A DNA stretch of 64,000 nucleotides from Echinarachnius parma (GCA_037951105.1 JBAMJV010011231.1:1-64000), one strand, 5' to 3'; positions 24,655-36,720 are shown, numbered from the stretch's first letter. Program-made: numbers and translations. The notes: generated from the letters alone by a model not told the origin.

Positions 24655-25112
24655 CAATTTTTCATCCCTTAATCATGACTAAAGAATCATGACTAATGGC
24701 AAGCCCTTTGTGTAAAAACTAGATAAACTCTGTTTTTCTCAGATAAACTCATTTTTTCTCAGATAAACTCAGTTTATCTCCAAATAAACAGTTTATCAGA
24801 AAAACTCAGTTTATCAGTTGATAAACTCTGTTTATCTGGTGATAAACTGAGTTTATCTGAGAAAAAACAGGGTTTATCTAGTTTGCCAGGGCTTGCCAGA
24901 TAAACACACTTTATCAGATAAACTCAGTTTATCAGTTGATAAACAGATTTTATCAACTGATAAACTGAGTTTTTCTGATAAACTGTGTTTATTTGGAGAT
25001 AAACTGAGTTTATCTGAGAAAAAATGAGTTTATCTATTTGTTACATAAAGGGCTTGCCATAGACGTTTCGTTAGTCATGATTCTTTAGTCATGATTAAGG
25101 GATGAAAAATTG
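24655..25112. mobile_element. Palindromic element built of GATAAACTGAGTTTATC repeats
   Basis: The terminal inverted repeats exceed 40 bases: caatttttcatcccttaatc at the left and its inverse ending aaaaattg at 25112. The body is more than ten copies of agataaactcagtttatct, itself a palindrome, arranged symmetrically about ggcttgccaga near 24888. Single strands could form large hairpins. No coding sequence. Confidence 0.8.
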
Positions 25113-25550
25113 TTGTGTGTGAACACGCTGATAGTGTCTGAAGATGAACGACGCCGTCAATCATACTTCTAACAAGTATTTTTTCTTCAAACTTTCTTTG
25201 AAATATTTCACATTATAAAGATATTCTTGACATTCTTTGGTGGCAGTCATCTTCATGACTCCATGACAACATTCCTTCAAAAAATGATATGGTTAACCCA
25301 TACAGGTTTGATATCCGAGTATGGAATTGTTGATAATTATAATAAAAACAAGAGGGAGAAAGAGTGAAGGGGGAGGGGGGGGGGGGTACCTACATTACAT
25401 TTAATTTTTACAGTTTAGTTACAGTTTAGTGTAACACTTATCTCCAATATAAATTTGTATTGTTGTATTAAAGTATTTTCAAGCTCATGCATAAAATGAC
25501 CAAATGAGTAACTCACATGGGGATAGAGAGTTCGAAAACGGATAATCTAC

Positions 25551-25706
25551 CTTTGATGATGGAGCTAATGATGACAATGCCATGATGCCAGCATCATCAA
25601 ACACCGCGTCGAGTGATCGAAGGTTTGGCATGGTGGAGATGGCTCTCACAACCTGTTCAGATGCATCAGGACCAAGGTCACAGTGCTCAATGGTCAGTTC
25701 CTCTAT
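25551..25706 (-). CDS. NLR LRR exon c (cassette copy)
   Basis: A 52-codon phase 0/0 exon with acceptor tactctctctag|ATAGAG and donor CATCAAAG|GTAGATTA. The translation begins IEELTIEHCDLGPDASEQ, continues STMPNLRSLDAVFDDAG and ends SSLAPSSK. It is the shortest of the three cassette copies, lacking a few residues after MPNLRSL where exon d has IMFNLEV. Splice sites and frame are intact. The surrounding intron (25125-25870) aligns with that around exon b and partly with that around exon d. Confidence 0.85.
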
Positions 25707-26029
25707 CTAGAGAGAGTATAAAGCGTTATTTTTTGTTAAAATTAAATCAGCCTGAATCCGTGAAAATTTCAGATTTTATTTTGATGATACAGAAGTGTTG
25801 GTGTCTCTTACAATATTGCCCATGATACATACATTGTTTCTAGTGATGCATTTACACATAAACCGCTCCTACTGTGTAACCCTAGTATAAAGCATGAATT
25901 TACTATTGGAAATATTACATGATGTAGGCAAGGGGGTTAATGAAGAAATATATATTCTTTCAAACAACTTCGAGAGAACACTGTCATCGTATTCAAACTT
26001 CATGGTATCTCTGAAGATGAATGACACAG

Positions 26030-26545
26030 TTAAAGGGGTAGTTTAGTTTTGGTAGAGAGGGCGCTGCACATCACAATTTTTTTGTGAGGTAATGAAAAAC
26101 TGAATGTCGAATTTGAGAGAACATGCAATTTTAATGGCAGAATAAACTTTATTTGGTCAAAATCGACCCAGAAATAAATATATCTGATCTTATAATTATT
26201 TGGGGCCCAAATAATTAGATAATTTTTAGGAAAAAAAATTAAAATACGTGCACTTTTTCCAAAATGTTCAAAAGCGTTTTTTAATAGTTGTTGATGCTCT
26301 CGCTATTTAATCATTATATCAATAAAACATCACATGCATAATTTTGTATGAAAAATGGTTGAAACCAATGCCTTTTAAAAAAGCGCCCTCTTGTGTTTGA
26401 ATGGCTCTTTTTGAATGATAACAGTCGTTTGTAATTTTGTATACCTTTCGGGCATGGTGGAGTTATAACTATTAGTTTATAATGTTACTGTGCAGGTTTT
26501 AGCTACTTAAGTTCAGCCTTACCAAAAACTAAACTACCCCTTTAA
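26030..26545. mobile_element. TTAA-MITE family 1, copy E
   Basis: TTAA-aggggtagtttagttttgg to aaactacccct-TTAA. The sister copy of the surrounding intron lacks it: at 25156-25165 the flanks read gtcaatcat without interruption. It therefore inserted after the cassette duplication. Confidence 0.9.
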
Positions 26546-27011
26546 TCATGCTTCTGACATACATGTACATATTTTCTCTGTGAAATGTCTAATTGTACAC
26601 GTACTAAGATAATGATAATACTGTATTACTGAATACATAAATGAAATAGAACAGGGCGGGAGGGAGGTTGTATGGCAGTCATGTGCATTATTCCATGACG
26701 TCATTCCTTCTATAAATATTTTGGTCAATCGATTCAGGTGTAATTTCTGAATAACGGTTTCAGTTTGACAAAACAGAAAAGGAGGGAGATAGAAAGAGAG
26801 AGAGAGAGAGAGAGGGGGGGGGGGGGGGGGGGAGAAAGGGACAACAGGTTAATTGTGGGTACTTGATAGTGAAACAACTATTCCATTATTGATAATTGTC
26901 GCATTCATATCTCTTCGATATTGTATAACAAATAATCCATGCAGGTATAATTGTAGAATGCGTGAAAATGTTATTGAGATGGGTAGAGAGCTTGCGAAAG
27001 GGGAAATTTAC

Positions 27012-27176
27012 CTTTGATATTGGCGCTAGCGGTGACATTGTAGCGCAGAAAGCCTCATCAACCCCCCCGCCCTGCATTGTGAGTGATAGGAGGTTTGGCA
27101 TGGTGGAGACGGCTTTCCCCAACTGTTCAGATGCAACATGACCCAGGTCACAGTTATCAATTCTCAGCTTCTCTAT
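27012..27176 (-). CDS. NLR LRR exon b (cassette copy)
   Basis: A 55-codon phase 0/0 exon. The acceptor is tttcctctatag|ATAGAG and the donor ATCAAAG|GTAAATTT. The translation starts IEKLRIDNCDLGHVASEQ, passes through STMPNLLSLTMQ and ends SPLAPISK. L-x-x-L-x-I-x-x-C-x-L followed by MPNLLSL is the leucine spacing of about two LRR units. It is homologous along its whole length to exons 25551-25706 and 19411-19584, and the flanking intron is homologous too, so this is a duplicated exon cassette. A run of glycines (QGGGVDE) comes from a G-rich stretch and is not in the sisters. Confidence 0.85.
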
Positions 27177-27317
27177 CTATAGAGGAAACAAAGTGTTATT
27201 TCCATGTAAAAAATAATCAATTAGAGGCCGTTAAAGATTAATTAGAAGGCGAGGGAGTGAAGCGACTAACCCAGGAGTGTGGCGAGGATTTCATGACGGA
27301 GGTGTAAGCATTTTATA

Positions 27318-27530
27318 TTTGCTTCAACGGCTGGTTCAAAATTATTTAATATTGTGGGACCCCATGATAATAACAAATGGTTATACATGTATTTATGGTT
27401 ATTTCACCCGTCTCGGAACCGATGTTGATCAAACCAAGTTGATTCTGTCAGTAAAATTGTGTGCTCTTTTACATTTTACACTAATGTTTGGTATTACCTC
27501 TCAAAAAAGTATTTATTGAAGCGCCCTCTA
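27318..27530. mobile_element. TTAA-MITE family 1, partial copy
   Basis: Contains the gctggttcaaaattattt, gtgggaccccat and gaagcgccctct blocks of one half of the family; the terminal repeats are absent. Confidence 0.6.
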
Positions 27531-27960
27531 ATAATAATAATAATGTATCTTTATTCGGCGCATAATATACAAAATGTCTCTCTAAAAGTCTGTATGCGCT
27601 TTACATAGTAAATTAAATAAACAAAATATATTACATGTACATCCTACAAATACAAATACAAAATAAGGTACACAAAAAATTATACAATTAAGGAAAACAT
27701 TAATTACAGTACAGCCTATTTAAAAAAAGATAGGTCTTTAAGGACTTAACAAAACAATCTGTATTTGCAATGTCTCTCAATGTTTGGGGAAACTCATTCA
27801 ATAACCTGGCTGCTACTGTTGCAAATCATCCCCGTATGTATGTGTCTCTGTTTTAGGGACTATCAAGAGGTTCTTATTTACGGAACGAAGATTTCTATAC
27901 CCAAACTCTAATATACCTTTAAAGTTGATAAAGGACTAAATTAAATGAAGCAATTGCACG
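27530..27960 (-). repeat. Dispersed repeat with (AAT)n edge
   Basis: A (taa)n tract at 27528-27545 is followed by gtatctttattcggcgcata and a segment with no open frame. A simple-repeat edge next to a unique-looking body suggests the 3' end of a minus-strand retroposon. Family not recognised. Confidence 0.35.
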
Positions 27961-28149
27961 TTCCGGACTTCTCGAGACGGAATTGTGGATAATAAAAATT
28001 AAACGACGATTGTTTGAAAATGGATGAGAAAAACCTATATATTTATTAACCTGTTAATTGAATGAGATGTGCCATGGTATTTCTTTTGGATTGCGAGTTT
28101 TATGGCAATTTACTGCGCAGACAATACTAATTCTTGACCTATACATGAC

Positions 28150-28323
28150 CTTTGACTTTGTCACTCCTGTTACTATTCCTGCAAAGAACGCATCGTACAT
28201 ATCCCCCGAAGCACCAACGATTTCCACCGTCTTGAGATTGGGTAGTGAGACAAGGCCGATGCCAGCGTGGTAGTCTTGGTCGTCACTGGAAGCCCTTGTG
28301 CTGGGACTGGTACATTCATCATC
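28150..28323 (-). CDS. NLR LRR exon a
   Basis: A 58-codon phase 0/0 exon. The acceptor has a strong pyrimidine tract (gtttttttaag|GATGATG). The donor, TCAAAG|GTCATG, aligns with the TCAAAG|GTAAAT donors of the sister exons but has lost the usual A at +3 and G at +5, so it is weak. The protein begins with an acidic, serine-rich stretch (DDECTSPSTRASSDDQD), then shows LPNLKTVEIVG, a recognisable LRR strand, and ends in TGVTKSK, corresponding to the LAPISK end of the cassette exons. The first half does not match the sister exons. It could be the true first LRR exon after NACHT, or an intermediate one if others were missed upstream. Confidence 0.7.
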
Positions 28324-29442
28324 CTTAAAAAAACAAAAAAAACAACAACCACTAATTATAACAGCTTTGATCAAATGAAACACGTTATTCGGTCAACATG
28401 AAATCATTAACTCAATGATATGAATGATTCTTTTCATAACACTCGACGTGGGTTTAATAAGTGTACCGAAGGGATGGTATAAATTCATCGTTTGTACAGT
28501 ATGTCTCAAAAAGAATGGTACAGCCGGAAAATATTTTTTTACGGTATGATGGTTATTGTTTTGAAAATACAAATATTTGGTGTGTCATATGAAAACAAAT
28601 AATAATCAGGCTTCCAGATGAATTTGATTTCATCTTTTTGGGGTTTGTCAGTCGTGAGATATGGTTGTTTGTTTGCAGTACATCGAACTCCACTTTGTGC
28701 CAATTCACGTTATGTGCATCACACGAGTTTCAACAAAACATGATTATTTCAGAGCAAAAAGTGTATAATGTATTAAGTAATTATTGGCTGAATGTGATGC
28801 GTAAATATGTAAATAATGTTGTTACCATTACCTAAAAACCATTTTAATGGATTTCACGCCTTTTATTGAATCAACAGAGGCTTTACAAAATCTTCAAAGA
28901 TTCGTCTACTGAAGTAGTGTTTGACGATAGTATGTGTTGTTACAATGCGAGCCTTGATGCACTCTAACATCGATTATCCCTCGAGCAAAGACTCCTTAAG
29001 GTCACAATATTCAAACACAAAGCCTGACAAATGTCTACAATCAATTCCAGTAACAGAAACAATGCAAACGCGTTCCGTTTTGCGACACCATTAGGAAATG
29101 TCAAACATGCTAGGAATTTGAGGCAATCAGAATCATGAAGCAAAGTAAATTTGGAAGAACTCTATCCTGAAAATTTGTTTTTTGGGGAAGAACTTACCAC
29201 ACTGGAATTTAAACATCATTAACTCTTCCAACATCAGCAGTGACACCTCTAATAATTGAACTCTTGCCCTTTTTACATTGTTATTATATCATAATTCTTA
29301 GTGAGAAGACCACAGTAATGTGTGCGATGAATGTCAATTGCCACTTTTAGTGCAAATACGAAAATCGGCACAAATGGGTTTTTGAATATTCGTATAAAAT
29401 CACACATAATTCGAGATATCCTGAAGGCCAAACAAAGAGCAT
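28324..29442. other. Intronic stretch without recognised feature
   Basis: AT-rich, no inverted repeat, domain or tandem repeat that I could recognise. It is the part of the 19.6-kb intron next to LRR exon a. Confidence 0.5.
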
Positions 29443-29895
29443 GTTGCACCACAAATTGTCGTACCTGCACAAATTGTCGTATGCGACAATTTGTGCAAAA
29501 TTTCACGCCACAAATTGTCGCATCCTGCACAAATTGTCGTTTGCGACAATTTGTGTTGCTCTCGCCGTCCCCATACCCGGCGACAATTTGTGAAATCACG
29601 TAAAACCTCACACCACAAATTGTCGCATATTGCACAAATTGTCGTCAGTCGCTGTCTTCAAGCTACAAAGATGATGATGATGATAATAATAATAATCAGT
29701 GTTGGTGGACTCGAGGCCGGCCTCGGCGTCGACACCAGTGGAAGATTTTTACGAAGCAGAGACCGAAATCCGTCAACAAATCTCGAGGCCGAGACCGAGA
29801 CTATTTGGTTTTGGGGGCCGAGACCATTAAAGAACACTACAAATTGGATTCGAGACAACTAAAAAAAAAAAAAACAAGCCATGTGTGAGCATGTG

Positions 29896-30457
29896 TTAAA
29901 GGGATAGTTGAGTTTTGGTAGAGAGGGCGCTAGACTACTTATTTTTGTGTGAGGTAATGAATAACTGAGTGTAAAATTTGAAAGAGCATAATATTTAAAT
30001 AATAAAATCATCTTTGTTTGATCAAAATCGGTTCAGAGATGGCTGAAATATCCATAAATATACCAATTTGTAATAAAGCTGGGGCCCCAGGTTTATTAGA
30101 GAATTTTGAACCAGCCGTTAAAAATTCAAACAAATGCTTCCTCTTTTCAAAAAGTTACAAAATAGGTATTTAAATAGTTGTTGGTTATTTCTCTATCTAA
30201 TCACTATTTCAACAAAGCATCACATGCACAATATTTTATTCAAAATGGTTGAAACCGATGAGTGTTTAGAGAGCGCCCTCTTACGTTTTAACGGCTCTTT
30301 TTGAATGATAACATGATCTTTACTACGTCATTTGTAATTTTGTGTTCCTTTCTAGTTATAACTATTAGTTTGTAATGTAATGATGCAGGTTTTGGTTACT
30401 AAAATTCAGTTTCACCAAAACTGTACTCTCCTTACCAGAACTCAACTATCCCTTTAA
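29896..30457. mobile_element. TTAA-MITE family 1, copy F
   Basis: TTAA-agggatagttgagttttgg to actcaactatccct-TTAA. It is nested inside the 1.72-kb element and therefore younger than it. Confidence 0.88.
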
Positions 30458-30793
30458 TATTCGTTTTTATGTGATTTTCGGTTGTATTTCTGCTTTTCCT
30501 TCAGTTTCTAGCTAGGTACCTTTCATGGGTGTTTGTGAGCTGGGGTGGGGGGGGGGGCAATGATTTGTCCCCTTTTTTTATTTCTTGTCTTTTTTGTATT
30601 TTCGTTTGTGAATACATGGTTTATTTATTCGTGCTGTCTTTGTAATAATTAAAATGGTTATGTTTTTTTTATTCGATGTCAAAAGAAATTTGTATTCAAC
30701 CAGGCCTGGGGTGGGGGGGGGGGGGGGGGGGCTCGACCTTTCGCGTGACCTATAGCCACTAATCTGACCTATAGCCACCATCCTAGGGTCAGG

Positions 30794-30833
30794 GTATAGG
30801 GTTAGGGTTAGGGGTTAGGGTTAGGTTATGTTA
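30794..30833. repeat. Short interstitial telomere-like repeat
   Basis: About five units of ttaggg or one-base variants (tagggttagggttagggg, then ttagggttaggtta). It lies within the 1.72-kb element. Confidence 0.75.
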
Positions 30834-31607
30834 GTGTATACAGTATAGCAATGTGTATCCCGGCCCGATGTCAAACTACTGGTGGCCAGTGGTGCCCTTG
30901 ATCAAAATGTTGGTGCGTTGGTATATATCCGTATGTCAAGAATGATCATTTTAATCCAAAATGTATGTCATCATGGCTTTGAACAGGACCGTAGGTGTGG
31001 CGACAATTTGTGGTGCCAGCTACCAGCACAAATTGTCGCCGTCGCCTCCACAAATTGTCGCAAACGACAATTTGTGCAGAAAGCGACAATTTGTGGTGTC
31101 AACATTTTGCACAAATTGTCGCATACGACAATTTGTGGTGGTACGACAATTTGTGGTGCAACAGAGCATCTGAAATACAAATTCCTCCGCTTCAGTATGG
31201 TACTAAATAGCCTACAGATTTGTTCATATTATCATATTTTAATAAAACAATTTTTGACTGTACCATGCCTTTGGAGATATACTGTACATACCAATTGTTC
31301 TAAACAACTTTTTTTTGGTTTGAGATTTAGACCAGCGGCCCAGAGAGGTTTGGTGCATCGAAGAGAGTACTGATTTCTGAACACATGACCAGTAAATCTA
31401 AGAAGACCGAGCTATTGAAGGTCTTTCTATGACCGGGAAAGGGATGGGTCACTATGATCCCCGCCCTAGGATCTCGGCCGTGGTACGCCCGATCGCCGTG
31501 AAAGTTTGCACGCATGTCAAGTAAAGTGTATAAAATACTATGGTAATTTTAATTTACCACCCCAAACTAATTGCAAATTTAGATGTATGTTTTACAGTTA
31601 ACTGAAT

Positions 31608-32628
<1,021 letters not shown>

Positions 32629-32691
32629 AACTGAATGCATGCATATTGGTAACGCATTTTGAATATGCCAAGTACCCTATAGTACACTTTC

Positions 32692-32865
32692 AAAGGGGTA
32701 GTGCAGTTTTGGTAGAGAGGGCGCTGCACAACACAATTTCTTTGTGAGGTAATGACAAACTAAGTGTCGAATCTGAAAGCACATGCGATTTTAATGGCAG
32801 AATAACATTTATTTGGTCAAAATCGGTTCAGAAATGGCTGAAATATCAATAGATACACTGTTGGT
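32692..32865. mobile_element. TTAA-MITE family 1, left part only
   Basis: aaaggggtagtgcagttttg and the following gagggcgctgcac match copy E. Homology is lost after gaaatggctgaaatatcaat. Confidence 0.65.
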
Positions 32866-34183
32866 CATAATGTTGGAATATATATTTTTTTTTAGGTCAA
32901 ACTTCATTCATTTTCCCTATTTTTGCGCCTAATGAACAATTTTAGACTAAAAATAATGATTATATAATGTTTCCAAACTACCAATGTACAATGAATGGTT
33001 GAATGGGTTTGCATTAATTAATTAAGCCTTTTGTTTTGAGCTTTGAAAGGCACGACCTTTCATGATGGGCCCCTTTCCTTCTCCAAAGCGTATGTCCAGC
33101 AAGTCATCATTATGTGTCATTTCTCAGTGTTGGCTTTAAAACTTTCAACCAAAATTGGCACAGAGGCTCTCTAGGTCATATCCCGTCCAACGCCAATGCA
33201 ACGCCATTGCCATTGACTTCGTAACAAAAGGTCCGATTTTCAAAAAGTTTGTTTTAAAAGGTGCGCAAGACTCAAAAGAAGAAAGTCATCAAGCGGCGGG
33301 GCGTCATCTTTACGCGTTTCTGAGCAATCAGAAAAATGATTGAGGGGGGCATGATGGCCCCCCGGCCTTCATAGGGTTAATCGAGCTAATGGATATTATG
33401 ATAAGCAACGGTCAGCCATGGGTGTCGGTGATCCCAATACCTCAAACACTCAAACAGTAGACAGTTACCAAGTGGTGGTAGGAACTTCACTTGACAAGGA
33501 GCTGTGCTTTTTGTGACTGTACGTTCGACGCTTGCAGTTATAGTTGCCAACCGCCAGGCCATTCGAAGCAAGAAAATCGTCAACATCGTGAATAGTTGGA
33601 TACACACTCCTATACGGTTGGAAGGGTAATTTGCGACTTCTGCCCTATAGTGAATGAAGGGTCAATGGTAATATCTACATACCCTCATATGTTGTAACTA
33701 GGAGAGACAGATATATTTCGCAGTAGATAACATTGACTTCGCAGAAGACATTGCAGATGGGAAGCGCTACCTGCATGGGGCAGCGATGGCAATTTTACCA
33801 AAGAAGCCAACGTGACAATGAGGCACCTAGATGTAAAACCCCCAGTCAGCTTGAGAGACACACCGAAGGATCTGATGACTTGTGCAACTACCAAGCTACT
33901 TGACTGTCCAAAACCAAATAGCGAACCAAAAAACAATATGTGCCTCCTTCGACGTATCAAGACCCTCCACAACCATCAAATGGCTCCCTTCCCAGATGTT
34001 ACCTTACTGATGGGTCGAATCGTGGTTAGGTATCAGCAGCGAGCATTCAGAGAGGATAATGAAGCAGTCCTATAATGGGACGAACTTACATGAAACTGCC
34101 ACCCGAGAACATACCATCCACTAATTGCCAGTGAGGTACATAACTATACCAACCAAATTAGTAGGCACATCGCTAAATTACAG

Positions 34184-34375
34184 TGGCGGATCTACGGGGG
34201 GGGGGGGGGGGGGGTAGGGGGTTTAACCCCCCCCCCCCCCCCCTTGGGCTGCCAAGTGAAAATGTGATGTGCATAGAAAAACGCCATCATGTGTCCAGAC
34301 CCATACAGTATCCGCATCGTCATTGGGTCACCCCCCCCCCCCCCCCCCCTTAGCAAAAAGCTAGATCCGCCCCTG
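34184..34375. mobile_element. GGCGGATCTA-type element, copy 2
   Basis: Inverted ends gtggcggatctacgggg and ctagatccgcccctgc enclose C/G runs and ttgggctgccaagtgaaaat. Complete and non-coding; nested in the 2.6-kb long-arm element. Confidence 0.75.
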
Positions 34376-34458
34376 CATTATAACAGCACACGTTTGCACA
34401 TGACTGGTACTCACTACTCACGGTGCGCATGTAAGCCCAACGGATTAGCGCTAAAGTC

Positions 34459-34875
34459 ATGGGTCCAGAACGCAAAACTGTGATCTCTCGTGAGTTGGGC
34501 CTGCACATGTCAGCAAAGCACCTACAGATGGCCCGCAATAATATGGACCACTTGCTACTGCGGCTAGGGGACTTTCACACCATCATGGCACATCTTAGTT
34601 GCATTAGCGCGTACATAGAGAAAAGGGGGCATCGAATTCTTCTGGCCGGACACAGATGTGTACGAATCAATGACAGTAAAGCAGATCATTTCGGGAAAGC
34701 ATGTGAGGAGAGCGATGGAAACACATTCATTTTGTTCACTTTACAGTCACTGTTCCATCTGACATGTCTGAGGTCCATCTGTACCAGACCTCATTATGGC
34801 AGTATCCCAATTTATGTATGTTGCAACACCAACTTCGTAACTGGAGTTGGTACAAAACGATGTGGCATTCCCTGA
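34459..34875 (+). pseudogene. Open frame inside long-arm element, function unknown
   Basis: 138 codons open, with RNNMDHLLLRLGDFHTIMAH followed by LSCISAYIEKRG. The G-x-FH-x-x-M-x-x-L pattern reminds me of an uncharacterised multi-copy protein family in marine invertebrate genomes; that is recollection, not a search result. The frame ends at a stop near 34875 and no longer protein is evident. An upstream frame (33812-34075) may be another piece, separated by the nested element at 34184. I do not assign a function. Confidence 0.35.
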
Positions 34876-35795
34876 CCAGGCTGCTGCTTTGCCAACATTG
34901 GACGCCTCTGGAACTGATAGCACTGTCTTTGCTGAATGTACACAGAATACCTGCTGCTGAGACATAGACAAAGTTCGACACATCAGTCAGATAACATCTG
35001 GAAGGGAACCATTTGATGATTATGGAGGGTCCTTACTTTGTCCGAAGGAGGCATAGACTGGGATTTGTGTTTTGCTATTTGTCTTTGGACAGTCAAGCAT
35101 CTATGGTATCTGCACAGATGGGACGTCTCTCAAAGCTGGCTGCGGGTTCTAGTCTATGTGCCTTATTGTAATGTTGGCATCGATGTCCCATTCAGGGAGC
35201 GCTTCCCATCTGCAATGTCTTCTGCGAAGTCAACGTTGTCTTCTGCGAAATATATGTGTCTCTCCTTTACAACATACACTATGTAAACACCATCATAAGT
35301 TTTCATGCACTGTAGGACAGAACAAATTTCCCTTCCAACCGTATAGGAGTGTGTATCCAACTATTCACTATGTTGACGATTTTCTTGCTTCACATGGCCT
35401 GGCCGTGGTTGGCAACTCCATCTGCAAGCGTCCAACGTACAATCACAAACAAGCACAGCTCCTTGTCAAATGGATTTGATTGAGACCGGATTAAGTTCCT
35501 ACCACCACTTGGTAACTGTCTACTGTTTGAGTGTTTGAGGTATTGGGATCACCGACACCCATGGCTGTCCGTTGCTTATCATAATATCCCTTGGCTCGAT
35601 TAACCCTAATATTGCCGGGAGGCCATCATGCCCCGCCCCGCCCCCCCCCCCCCCCCCCCCCAAATCCGGCATTGTTCTGATTGCTCAGAAACGCGTAAGG
35701 ATGACGCCCGCCGCTTGGTGACTTTCTTCTTTTGAGTCTTGCTCAACAAACTTTTCGAAAATCGGACCTTTTGTTACGAAGTCACGTGACCTTTT

Positions 35796-36720
35796 GTCAC
35801 TGCATGTTAGCCCGACATTCGCTAATTTTCGTGATTTGTGTACAAAACATATGGAAATATCAGTTTTCATAAAAACAGATATATCATTGGCTAGTTGGTC
35901 TTGTTTACCTTTTAGGTATTTGTGTTGGGGTCAAAATAGTTAATTAAAGTTAAAAATAAAAACAAATAAAAAAACAATGAAATACATAAGAAATTATCAA
36001 AACAAAAGAAAACATAAGGAATAACCGGGCTCTTCCATTTGTTGTTGTTGTATTATTATGCAAAATCGTCTCAAGAATATATGTATTGAAAACCAATGTT
36101 TACTTATGGAGAATATATGATTTATGGACAAAAATGTGAATTTTATTACCTTGTTTGCATAAATTACCATAAATATGCATATTAGAGAATTTGTTAAAGA
36201 AAACAAAGATAACATTGTATTGTTTACATCTTACTTGAAATGCATGCAAGTTTTCGCGACAGTTGGGCATTTCGAGGCCGAGATCTTAAGGGGGCCATAA
36301 TGACCCCTACCGAAAAAATATATCGTTTTCGGGATGGGGATGTGAAAGGGCATACAATATCCCCGAATAGTGCACTGAGGTGGCCATAGGCGATGCCTTG
36401 AGTTATTTTGTCTGATCTTCCATTGTGTATTGGTTAGTTGATATTTGTATCCATAATAAACCCCCGGGGGGGGGGGGGGCACTCAAATTATTTTTTGACG
36501 GGGGTGTGCCTCACGGAACTCTGAAATGGGGGTCTGAAGAGCTGACTACAAGCACAAAATATAGGGTCTTTGGAGCTATAAAAACCCTGAAACGGGAGTT
36601 AAGGGGTCTAAGGAGCAGACTAAATCTACAAAAAAAACATAGACATGGAGCTACCAAAGACCTACGGAAACCCTCAAAAAGGCTCAAATGGTGGTCCAAG
36701 GAGCCGAACTAGAAGAGAAA
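35796..36720. other. Intronic stretch without recognised gene
   Basis: AT-rich sequence and a G-run region (about 36464-36480). Short frames around 36425-36712 have no recognisable domain. Confidence 0.45.

Larger units (their letters stand above)
25125..27240. repeat. Tandem duplication of LRR exon plus flanking intron
   Basis: About 25125-25870 (with exon c) and 25981-27240 (with exon b, minus the 516-bp MITE) align in the same order: ctgaagatgaa.gac, tcat.cttct.ac, a segment with ccatgac..cattccttc, a purine-rich tract, the exon, then a caaagtgttatt-like stretch and catgatac-like motifs. Parts of the same unit flank exon d at 19150-19720 and the relic at 18660-18848. This points to serial duplication of a genomic unit rather than of the exon alone. 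Confidence 0.7.
29443..31162. mobile_element. 1.72-kb TIR element with subterminal 12-mer arrays
   Basis: Termini gttgcaccacaaattgtcg are perfect inverted repeats (29443 onward and 31162 backward, at least 23 bases), flanked by the 7-bp duplication agagcat at 29436-29442 and 31163-31169. Both ends carry clusters of cacaaattgtcg in direct and inverted orientation (about 29447-29645 and 31002-31158), often as head-to-head pairs. The middle holds (gat)n/(aat)n repeats, a TTAA-MITE, G runs and a short telomeric repeat, but no transposase. Subterminal repeat clusters are known transposase-binding regions in several DNA transposon superfamilies. Confidence 0.85.
33210..35795. mobile_element. 2.6-kb element with about 580-bp inverted arms
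   Basis: 33210-33790 is the approximate inverse of 35190-35795. Matching blocks include aagaagaaagtcatcaagcg/cgcttggtgactttcttctt, gttaccaagtggtggtagg/cctaccaccacttggtaac and cttcgcagaagacattgcag/ctgcaatgtcttctgcgaag. Between the arms lie 1.4 kb with two short open frames and one nested element. The exact ends and target duplication are not visible. Long arms and an internal protein relic suggest a decayed DNA transposon or a composite. Confidence 0.7.

Noticed and set aside
30882-31373. 163-codon frame on the plus strand
   Set aside because: It runs through the cacaaattgtcg array at the right end of the 1.72-kb element; the peptide simply reflects that repeat.
36425-36712. 95-codon Lys/Arg-rich frame
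   Set aside because: It lies across a G run and repeats with no recognisable domain or conserved context.
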